Below, one piece after another: positions 1 to 6,643 of a DNA stretch of 9,544 nt. The stretch lies in assembly GCA_005773145.1 (NCBI GenBank), contig SXHS01000289.1, forward strand, positions 1 through 9,544, given 5' to 3'. This stretch comes from Planctomycetaceae bacterium (GTDB lineage: Bacteria; Planctomycetota; Planctomycetia; Pirellulales; Pirellulaceae). A program made the translations under genes and the position numbers. Each line of letters opens with the position of its first letter. Within the stretch, counting starts at the first letter, position 1. Under the pieces are notes generated by a model, which saw nothing but the letters and a program-made list of their open reading frames with translations, was not told where the DNA came from and did no database searches.

Positions 1-1179
1 AAACGTCGCTAGAATGCCGAATCCGGCCACGGCGATGATTAGGAACAATAAGATATTGAGGAGTGTTGTCTCCATCTGGACGGCTGCGAGGAGTGGACCC
101 TGTAGTTCCATCCAAGTTTGGATCTGATAGGGAAAAGTGTGAGCTGGAAAGCGAGCTTGCAGGCGATCTCGCATGGCCGCCAAGTTGGCTCCGGGGCGCA
201 AGCGGAGCTGAATCGAGTTGACGGCACCAATGCCGCTGGTCGGATCCAACATACCACGCAGTTGCTGCAATTTTTCAATCGGAACAAACGCAAACGTCGA
301 GTCGTACTCACTCATTTTGCTTTCGTACAAATCAACCACGGTAAAGGTATCGTGCAAGAACTTGGGGGGCGTGCCTGCTGAGGGGAGCGAAATCTGTACG
401 TCATCCCCGGGACGACAAAGAAAATGATCGACGACTTCGCCGTTCGCGTCCCGATCCCGTACGCTGGCCAGCCCGATCCCCAGTATGACCCCTTCAAATT
501 TTGGGTCTTCCTGTGACCTCGTTTCGCCCGACTCCAGGCCGGCAAAGGGATCCCCAGGCGCCCCCGCCTCGTTTTCGAGATCATCGTCCGCAGCGGGCCG
601 GGGAGTCTCCGCCAGGTTGGCGTTTGGGTCCTGGCGGATTTGATCCATGCGCCGACGGGCTTCGTCCATCGCCCGTTGATAGCGCAGGTTTTCGCGCCGA
701 TAGGTTTGGCCGGACTCGTGTGGGAGCCGCGCGTCGTATCCCGACTCGCGCAACGCAAAACTTAGTTTCTGGCGATTGGCCGGATGGAGCAAATACTTGC
801 CAAAATCGCCCACCTGTGTGTAGGTTGCTTGATCGATTCCAATCAACGTAACCGGGCGCGTATGAGACTGGCCCCCCATGCGAAAGCTCAAGAGGGCTGG
901 GACGTGCACCGTGGCGGTCATGCCGATCAGGTCGTCCCCGAGCAGACGCCGGATTTCATCCTGCACGGCTGGCGGATTGCCGATCCCATCCAAGCCATGC
1001 GACTCGACCACGATGTCGGACAGAATGTCGTGCAGGCGTATGTACATCTCATTCTGAAATCCCTCCATCACGCTGTTGACCACGATCATGGTGGCCACTC
1101 CCAGCGTGACACTGACGATGGACGCCAGCGCGATGTAGCGCGTGCGCAGATAGCGGAGGCACAACAGTAGTTTGTACAT
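1..1179 (-). CDS. LolC/LolE-type ABC transporter permease, partial (3' end beyond window)
   Basis: Inner-membrane permease of the FtsX/LolC-LolE class. In Proteobacteria such proteins work with a LolD ATPase to release lipoproteins from the membrane; the substrate here is inferred only. The frame is open for all 393 codons from ATG 1179 to base 1. Residues about 17-36 form the first membrane helix (IALASIVSVTLGVATMIVVN), followed by the family-typical NSVMEGFQNEM. Residues 37-355 are the periplasmic MacB-like domain, including GVILGIGLA (230-238), a GDDV turn (258-261) and YESKMSEYDSTFAFVP (285-300). Residues 373-393 begin the second helix (NILLFLIIAVAGFGILATF), where LolC/E proteins also have theirs. 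About 95 residues (134-229), charged and helical to disordered, are inserted in the periplasmic domain. GAGGA at 1186-1190 is a well-spaced ribosome binding site for this start. The cognate ATPase gene would be expected past base 1. It could instead be a general FtsX-family exporter subunit. Confidence 0.88.
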   Translation of the reverse strand, partial: MYKLLLCLRYLRTRYIALASIVSVTLGVATMIVVNSVMEGFQNEMYIRLHDILSDIVVESHGLDGIGNPPAVQDEIRRLLGDDLIGMTATVHVPALLSFRMGGQSHTRPVTLIGIDQATYTQVGDFGKYLLHPANRQKLSFALRESGYDARLPHESGQTYRRENLRYQRAMDEARRRMDQIRQDPNANLAETPRPAADDDLENEAGAPGDPFAGLESGETRSQEDPKFEGVILGIGLASVRDRDANGEVVDHFLCRPGDDVQISLPSAGTPPKFLHDTFTVVDLYESKMSEYDSTFAFVPIEKLQQLRGMLDPTSGIGAVNSIQLRLRPGANLAAMRDRLQARFPAHTFPYQIQTWMELQGPLLAAVQMETTLLNILLFLIIAVAGFGILATF

Positions 1180-1223
1180 CGTCGGTCCTCGGATTCGATC
1201 TCGTTTGGCCGCAGGGCGGGCGG

Positions 1224-1252
1224 ATTATAGGGAAGTGGCCGTTTGAGTCCAA
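1224..1252 (-). promoter_or_regulatory. sigma70-type promoter for the permease gene
   Basis: On the minus strand a TTGGAC -35 box (1247-1252) is followed after exactly 17 bases by a perfect TATAAT -10 box (1224-1229). Transcription would start near 1217, leaving a leader of roughly 38 bases before ATG 1179 that includes the GAGGA ribosome binding site. It lies in the gap after lysS, so the permease can be transcribed independently of lysS. This is the best promoter match I found in the window. Confidence 0.72.
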
Positions 1253-1321
1253 GGGAACAATTCGGGCACCCGACGGCGCGCTTGGAGAGCAGAATGCTAG
1301 CGGCTGCGACGCCCCGGCCCA

Positions 1322-2965
1322 TTAGGCCTCAGGGCGCAGCAGCGGGAACAGAATGACCTCGCGGATTGAGCGGGCGTCGGTGAGCAACATCACCAGCCGA
1401 TCGATGCCAATTCCCAAACCGCCGGCGGGGGGCATGCCATGACGCAAGGCCCGCAGGAAATCGTGATCCATGCGGGCCATCGACTCCTCCGAAGAAAGGC
1501 CGACCAACTGTGTCCGAAAGAGTTCCTCTTGCAGGTCGGGATCATTGAGCTCGGTGTAGGCGTTGGCGACTTCCATGCCCTCCACAAACAGCTCAAAACG
1601 TTCCGCGATTTGAGGATCGGACGCTTTGCGCTTGGTCAGCGGGCAGATGCTGGCCGGATAGTCCACGACAAACAGTGGCCCCTTGAGAGCATCCTCCACT
1701 TGTGACTCAAAGACATCACTCTTGATCACATCGGGGTGGCGTTGGCCGGTCTCGATCCCCAGGCGTTCGGCCAAAAGGCGAACAGCGGCCGAGTCCGCCG
1801 GGTCCACACGGGTGTGTTCCTGAAACAATTCGTGATAGGTCTTGCGCTGGAACGGGGGGGTGAAATCGATTTCGTGTTCACCCCACTTGAGCCGACTCCC
1901 TCGTCCGAGTGTGGCGATGGCATCCACGATCAGTTGCTCGGTCAACTCCATCATGGTTTCGTAATTGCCGTAGGCCTCATAGACCTCGAGCATGGTGAAT
2001 TCTGGATTATGACGTGGACTGATGCCTTCGTTGCGATACACGCGTCCCAACTCGTAGACGCGATCCATGCCCCCGACCAATAGTCGCTTAAGGTGCAATT
2101 CCAATGCGATGCGCAGGAACAAATCGATATCGAGCGCGTTGTGGTGGGTGGTGAAGGGTCGTGCCGCTGCTCCGCCGGCAATCGAGTGCAGCGTTGGGCC
2201 TTCGATTTCCAGAAATGATCGCTGCTGCAAAGTACTGCGAATCGAATGCACGATGCGCGTCCGGTCGTGAAAGCGACGCATGACATCATCGCGATAGGTC
2301 AGGTCGAGATACCGCATGCGCTGACGCAGTTCGAGGTCGTGCAGGCCATGGTGCTTCTCGGGGGGTGTCTCCAACGACTTGCTATGGAAGTGGAGCTGCT
2401 CGGCAAATATGGTCAGCTCGCCGGTCTTCGTGCGGCGGAGTAGGCCATCCACACCAATCAGATCTCCCAGGTCAAAGCATTGACTCAATTCCCAATGTGC
2501 ATCCCCCACTTGCTGTTTGCCCACCAACAGTTGAATTCGCCCCGTTTGATCGCGCAGGTCGAGAAATTTCAGTTTGCCGGAGTCCCGGCTCAGCACGATG
2601 CGGCCGGCCGCGCGCACGCGTGGCCCCATGATTTCGCCCGGCCCTTGTTGAGCGAGCCAGGCGCGAAAATCCAACGAGCCCTCCGCGGCTTCGACTTCCG
2701 GCAAATCGAGTGATACTCCCGCGGCGGTCACATACCGCAACTCAGCCGCCAACGCCCGAATGGTGGCGATGGGCTGGCGGCCATCAAACCGGCTGCCCCA
2801 AGGATCAATCCCAAGCGCCTTCAAGCGGCGCAGTTTTTCGCGACGTGCGGCCTCATGCACGCCAGGGTCCACGCTGGCGTCCACTACGGTGTCCGCACTG
2901 GGGGACAACTTGGGGGAGACCGCGGCTGGGTCGGAATCGGCAGGCGGGTCGGGCATGGAGTGCAT
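1322..2965 (-). CDS. lysS: Lysine--tRNA ligase, class II
   Basis: Cytosolic enzyme that charges tRNA(Lys) with lysine using ATP. Of its 547 residues, about 115-195 form the OB-fold anticodon-binding domain (GRIVLSRDSGKLKFLDLRDQ, TGRIQLLV). Residues about 232-543 form the class II catalytic domain. LysRS signatures are intact: IEGPTLHSIAGGAAARPFTT (254-273), LRIALELHLKRLLVGGMDRV (284-303), motif 2 RVYRNEGISPRHNPEFTMLE (308-327), and motif 3 GLGIGIDRLVMLL (516-528). It is about 40 residues longer than the E. coli enzyme (505). The extra length comes from a Pro/Ser/Asp/Ala-rich N-terminus before EAARREKLRRLKALGIDPWG (38-57) and from longer spacing before the OB fold (about 80-110). ATG 2965 is taken as the start; ATG 2956 (MPDPPAD) is an equally possible start, and neither has a clear ribosome binding site. 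It follows the amidohydrolase gene by 63 bases, which suggests possible co-transcription. Confidence 0.97.
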   Translation of the reverse strand: MHSMPDPPADSDPAAVSPKLSPSADTVVDASVDPGVHEAARREKLRRLKALGIDPWGSRFDGRQPIATIRALAAELRYVTAAGVSLDLPEVEAAEGSLDFRAWLAQQGPGEIMGPRVRAAGRIVLSRDSGKLKFLDLRDQTGRIQLLVGKQQVGDAHWELSQCFDLGDLIGVDGLLRRTKTGELTIFAEQLHFHSKSLETPPEKHHGLHDLELRQRMRYLDLTYRDDVMRRFHDRTRIVHSIRSTLQQRSFLEIEGPTLHSIAGGAAARPFTTHHNALDIDLFLRIALELHLKRLLVGGMDRVYELGRVYRNEGISPRHNPEFTMLEVYEAYGNYETMMELTEQLIVDAIATLGRGSRLKWGEHEIDFTPPFQRKTYHELFQEHTRVDPADSAAVRLLAERLGIETGQRHPDVIKSDVFESQVEDALKGPLFVVDYPASICPLTKRKASDPQIAERFELFVEGMEVANAYTELNDPDLQEELFRTQLVGLSSEESMARMDHDFLRALRHGMPPAGGLGIGIDRLVMLLTDARSIREVILFPLLRPEA

Positions 2966-3028
2966 CGGGGCATTCTAATCGACTGGCCGGTCGGGTCAAT
3001 GTCAGCTACCCAGCTCAGACGTCATGGT

Positions 3029-4264
3029 TCACGGGGGGACGAATGCTTTGGAAAACTTTTCCCAACGCTCTCGTACACCGGGAATCAATCGACAGGCGTT
3101 TTCGTGATACACCTTGCGGAGCACCTCGTCCGGCAGCTCAACGCCATAGATACTCCACAGTCCTTGCGGGGGAAAGGGCTTCTCAGAGTAGGGAAAATAC
3201 TCATCGCGAGTTTCCAGAAAACGCCAATACAAGGCGAGTCGTTCGGTCGGCCAGGGGCCATCCGTGCCGAAGAGAATCCGGTCCTGGTACCGCAGGAAGA
3301 ACTCGCGGGCCGTGTAAGGTTGACGCCCCAATTCACTGATCCGAGACGCCAGATCCACCGTTAGGTTGGGATACTGGTCCAACCAATGACCCACCTGCTG
3401 CAAATCCTCGGCGCTGCTGGCGACGTGGGCGCCGATGAATTGCGTGCGCGGATGGCGCGCGATCACGCGATTGCGGGCGTCCAGCAACTCCTCGTATTTG
3501 GGAAAGTCGCCGCCATAAAAACTCCAATCCGGATGTCGCTGCAATTCGTCCCAACGTTCGTTTTGCTTGTCGACCGGCAGGAAAAAAGCCATCGGGTCTG
3601 CCGTGTGCATCATGATCGGCAGCCCCAACTCGCCACATGCCGCCCAAATGGGATCCCAACGTGGGTCGTCGATGCGCACCAGCGTCTTGTCGGGATTGCG
3701 GTAGCCCAGGCCGAGTTGCTTGAAAATCTTTACACCACTGGCCCCTTGCTGACGTGCCGTGGCCAATAGCCGGGCCACCTGCCGAGCGAAGTCTGGCCGG
3801 TGACAATCCCAACTGGCAGGATCCGACCCGCTTCCGCTCCCCTGCCAATCCACATGCACGAACACGACGAAGCGGTCCGGATAACGGCGCCATAAATAGT
3901 TTGCGTGTTCCTGCCAAGTGTCTCCCAGCTTGGCATCCATGCTGGCACAGACGGCAATCTGCTGCTGATCCATCGCACGCACAAAGTCGTCCAGCCCTTC
4001 CTCCGAGTCGTGCAGCCGGACCGTAAAATGCGTGTGTACGTCCACGACGGGAAATCGAGCATGCACTCGCGGATGAGCCGGGACGCGCAACATGGACTGC
4101 GGGCGATAGTCTTGTAGCAGTAGGGGAGAAGAGGACAGTTCCGCCGCTTCCGCAGCCCAGGCGGGCCTCGCTCCGCTGACGAACACCTGCTCAGCGGTCA
4201 CCGCTCCGACGAGTAGCCAGATAGAGGCCGGGATGGCCAAGCGACTTGGAACTAGGGCTGGCAT
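3029..4264 (-). CDS. Exported amidohydrolase family 2 (metal-dependent TIM-barrel hydrolase)
   Basis: Predicted metal-dependent hydrolase or decarboxylase of the Amidohydrolase_2 group; the substrate is unknown. Family landmarks appear in order in the 411 residues: metal-binding HTH in FPVVDVHTHF (H77, H79), GVKIFK with a candidate Lys (K179), MMHTADP (H220), FIGAHVASS (H280), and LFGTDGPWP with the catalytic or metal-binding Asp (D335). The C-terminal VYHENACRLIP resembles the usual helix with an Asn. The N-terminus has a basic residue (R8), a hydrophobic stretch at about 9-24 and Ala-rich sites (AVTA at 21-24, AWAAEA near 35-40), consistent with Sec export and cleavage. Residues 51-70 (QDYRPQSMLRVPAHPRVHAR) precede the barrel. 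It is the first of three leftward genes and is divergent from the kinase gene. No ribosome binding site is obvious at ATG 4264. Nothing around it indicates a pathway. Confidence 0.85.
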   Translation of the reverse strand: MPALVPSRLAIPASIWLLVGAVTAEQVFVSGARPAWAAEAAELSSSPLLLQDYRPQSMLRVPAHPRVHARFPVVDVHTHFTVRLHDSEEGLDDFVRAMDQQQIAVCASMDAKLGDTWQEHANYLWRRYPDRFVVFVHVDWQGSGSGSDPASWDCHRPDFARQVARLLATARQQGASGVKIFKQLGLGYRNPDKTLVRIDDPRWDPIWAACGELGLPIMMHTADPMAFFLPVDKQNERWDELQRHPDWSFYGGDFPKYEELLDARNRVIARHPRTQFIGAHVASSAEDLQQVGHWLDQYPNLTVDLASRISELGRQPYTAREFFLRYQDRILFGTDGPWPTERLALYWRFLETRDEYFPYSEKPFPPQGLWSIYGVELPDEVLRKVYHENACRLIPGVRERWEKFSKAFVPP

Positions 4265-4363
4265 GGCTGCATGTTACCGTGACAACGCCCTTCCGGCCAG
4301 CATGTCATGCAAGGTACGGACTGGGGGCCGTCGGCTGGTTGGGGGCGAAAATCCGCCCGCGCT

Positions 4364-4393
4364 TTGCCGGCCCCTTGTCTGATACTATATCAT
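4364..4393 (+). promoter_or_regulatory. Possible promoter for the kinase-cyclase pair in the divergent intergenic region
   Basis: The 172 bases between the divergent amidohydrolase and kinase genes must hold the start signals for the kinase. A candidate is TTGCCG (4364-4369, 4 of 6 to the -35 consensus) with TATCAT (4388-4393, 5 of 6 to the -10 consensus), spaced by 18 bases. The -10 overlaps a small imperfect palindrome GATACTATATC (4381-4391), whose reverse strand offers TATAGT for leftward transcription but without a fitting -35. A weak hairpin (GGGCG 4343-4347 with CGCCC 4354-4358) lies just upstream. The match is modest. Confidence 0.3.
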
Positions 4394-4436
4394 TGGTGAG
4401 TGTCATCCCGGATGGAACTCGGGTCTTCAAGCACAC

Positions 4437-6620
4437 ATGGCCTCGGATCATACCCAATACCAATCGAATGAGGAACTCGGACAGGCCCGCAAATTGAGCC
4501 TGCACCGTACGCGTCCGCCCACGGAGGTTCCGGGCTACGAGACCGTCCGGTTTCTCGGGTCGGGGGCCTACGGCGAGGTGTGGGTGGCCATCGACCGAAA
4601 TACCGGGCGGAAAGTCGCGATCAAATTCTATGCCCATCGCGGCGGTGTCGACTGGTCGTTGCTATCGCGAGAGGTGGAGAAGCTGGTCTTCCTCTCGGCG
4701 GACCGCTACGTCGTGCAGTTACTGGATGTGGGTTGGGATGCTGATCCGCCGTATTATGTGATGGAGTACGTGGAGAACGGCTCACTCGCGGACCATTTGG
4801 AGAAGCACGGCCCCATCTCGGTTCCCGAGGCGCTGGAGATTTTCCGCGAGGTGGCGGTCGGATTGTCACACGCCCATGGCAAAGGCGTATTGCATTGCGA
4901 TTTGAAGCCGGGCAATGTCCTGTTGGACCAAGACCACAAACCTCGGCTGGCTGATTTTGGCCAATCACGTCTGTCCCACGAACAAGTTCCGGCATTGGGA
5001 ACACTCTTTTACATGGCCCCCGAGCAGGCGGACCTCGAGGCGGTCCCCGACGCACGTTGGGATGTCTACGCGCTGGGTGCCTTGTTGCACACCATGCTGC
5101 TGGGCAAGCCCCCCCATCAGGCCGATGATGCCGTGGAAGGGATTCAGTCCGCCGTGGATCTGGGGGACCGACTGGCTCGCTACCGCAATCATCTACGACA
5201 GGCACCGCGCCCCGTCGCACATCGCAAGCTACCCGGCATGGATCGCGGTTTGTCCGCCATCATGGAGCGGTGCCTCGAGATCGATCCCGAAGAACGTTTT
5301 CCCAGCGTGCATGGGGTGCTGGAGGCCGTGCAGCAATATGAGTCGCGCCGTACCCGGCACGTTTACGTCGCGGTGGGATTGGTGGGGCCAGCGCTCTTGC
5401 TCTGCGTTATGGGGCTCTTCGGTTGGCGTGGCTATCGTGGCGCGGTCGGCGATTCCGAGCGCGCCGTGGTGCAGCGCGCCGAGGAAAGCTGCCGCTTCGC
5501 CGCCAAATTCGCCGCCGAATCGGTCTCTCGGGACCTGGAACGATACATCCAGGCCATCGAGGAAGTGGCCCATGACGAACAACTCATTCGCGCGCTGCGC
5601 GAGGGGGTCGATCATGAGGAAATGAAACCACTAATCGACCCAGCCCAACGCAAAGACTTGGCGGCGGGTGACCTGAAAAAGGTCAAGCAAAGGGTTTTGG
5701 ACCATCCTGCGCGACAGGTCCTGCAGCAGTATGTCGAGCACTTGCTGCGGCGCTCCGATACCCAGAAGGCAGCCAGCTGGTTTGCCGTCAGCGCCACCGG
5801 CTTCCATATGGCATATGCGTCGCGGCTCAGCTCCGACAACCCCACCGGCAGCTTTTTCGGCTACCGAACCTATTTCCACGGTGGTCCCAAGGATCTTCCT
5901 GAAAACCAACTCGATGTTTCGCCCCTGCGTCAGACGCATCTCTCTGCCGTGTTTCAGAGCAAGGCCACGAAAAACTTCGTTGTGGTCATCTCAACCCCCG
6001 TCTTCGATGACGACCGATTGCTGGGAGTTGTGGCGCTGAGCATCGAACTGGGGAACTTTCGTCGCTTTGCCGGTAGCGATCATCAGTTTGTTATTTTGGT
6101 GGACGGCCGTGAGGGGGAGTATCGAGGGGCCATACTCGAACATCCGCTATTCAGCGAGTTCCTCGCGAAGCGTGCGCAGCTGCCGCTTCACTACAGCCAA
6201 GACCCGAAGTTCCGTGTGCACCTGGACGAGTGGCCCAGCGATGTGCAACGCTATGAGGATCCGTTGGGCCTGGACCCTGCGGGGGCCAAGTATCGCAAGA
6301 CTTGGATCGCCGCCAAGGCCCCCGTGAATTGGGTTTCACGTGGCGGACAGTATCAAGACGGTGGTGAGCAGGAGACCGGTTGGATGGCGGTTGTCCAACA
6401 AGACTATGAGGCAGCCAAGGAGCCGATTCACCGCTTGGCTGGTAAACTGCTGCGAGATGCCTTGCTGGCGCTTGGGGTGGTCGTCTCGCTCATCGGCGCC
6501 TTGTGGTTCTTCGTCGTTCGATTGATGTCGCACACGCGGAACCGGCCGGGACGCCGCGCGCCGTCGGACGGTCAAGCGCCGTTGCACAGTCGCGAGACCG
6601 TCCAGCAAGCGGATGCTTGA
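4437..6620 (+). CDS. Membrane Ser/Thr protein kinase with extracytoplasmic double-Cache-like sensor domain
   Basis: Receptor-like Hanks-type kinase of 727 residues. The cytosolic kinase domain spans about 33-303: glycine loop GSGAYGEV (41-48), VAIK with K63, helix-C Glu near 79, catalytic loop HCDLKPGN (153-160, D155 and N160 present), DFG (173-175), GTLFYMAPEQ (188-197), and DVYALGALLHTMLLGKPP (209-226). The usual HRD Arg is Cys154, so this is a non-RD kinase. The activation segment contains only S177, S180 and T189 as possible phosphosites. Membrane helix 1 is about 309-329, flanked by RRTRH. The outer region, about 335-672, looks like a dCache fold: a long helix (343-389), a first pocket containing GSFFGYRTYFHGG (471-483) and FVVVISTPVFDDDRLLGVVA (514-533), then a second lobe ending in TGWMAVVQQDYEAAKEP (647-663). 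Membrane helix 2 is about 675-697, followed by a basic tail (HTRNRPGRR). No PASTA repeats are present. The start is ATG 4437, without a clear ribosome binding site. It precedes the cyclase gene by 23 bases and is probably in an operon with it. Confidence 0.92.
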   Translation: MASDHTQYQSNEELGQARKLSLHRTRPPTEVPGYETVRFLGSGAYGEVWVAIDRNTGRKVAIKFYAHRGGVDWSLLSREVEKLVFLSADRYVVQLLDVGWDADPPYYVMEYVENGSLADHLEKHGPISVPEALEIFREVAVGLSHAHGKGVLHCDLKPGNVLLDQDHKPRLADFGQSRLSHEQVPALGTLFYMAPEQADLEAVPDARWDVYALGALLHTMLLGKPPHQADDAVEGIQSAVDLGDRLARYRNHLRQAPRPVAHRKLPGMDRGLSAIMERCLEIDPEERFPSVHGVLEAVQQYESRRTRHVYVAVGLVGPALLLCVMGLFGWRGYRGAVGDSERAVVQRAEESCRFAAKFAAESVSRDLERYIQAIEEVAHDEQLIRALREGVDHEEMKPLIDPAQRKDLAAGDLKKVKQRVLDHPARQVLQQYVEHLLRRSDTQKAASWFAVSATGFHMAYASRLSSDNPTGSFFGYRTYFHGGPKDLPENQLDVSPLRQTHLSAVFQSKATKNFVVVISTPVFDDDRLLGVVALSIELGNFRRFAGSDHQFVILVDGREGEYRGAILEHPLFSEFLAKRAQLPLHYSQDPKFRVHLDEWPSDVQRYEDPLGLDPAGAKYRKTWIAAKAPVNWVSRGGQYQDGGEQETGWMAVVQQDYEAAKEPIHRLAGKLLRDALLALGVVVSLIGALWFFVVRLMSHTRNRPGRRAPSDGQAPLHSRETVQQADA

Positions 6621-6643
6621 TCCCCCAATAGGCGTGTACGATC

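Noticed and set aside
312..851. Other open frames opposite or alongside the permease gene
   Set aside because: The minus frame continuous from 1179 to base 1 has membrane helices and LolC/E patterns; the others are Arg/Pro-rich shadows.
2710..3339. Plus-strand open frame of 209 codons across the lysS start and the amidohydrolase end
   Set aside because: It lies opposite two well-supported genes, is Arg/Pro/Gly-rich with no domain pattern, and spans their intergenic gap; it is a shadow frame of GC-rich coding DNA.
3333..3917. Alternative minus-strand frame of 194 codons within the amidohydrolase gene
   Set aside because: It is the same strand in another frame inside a gene with clear catalytic motifs; composition is Gly/Arg-rich and there is no homology pattern.
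4621..5220. Minus-strand open frame of 199 codons opposite the kinase domain
   Set aside because: It is Pro/Arg-rich shadow sequence of the kinase coding strand with no start signal or motif.
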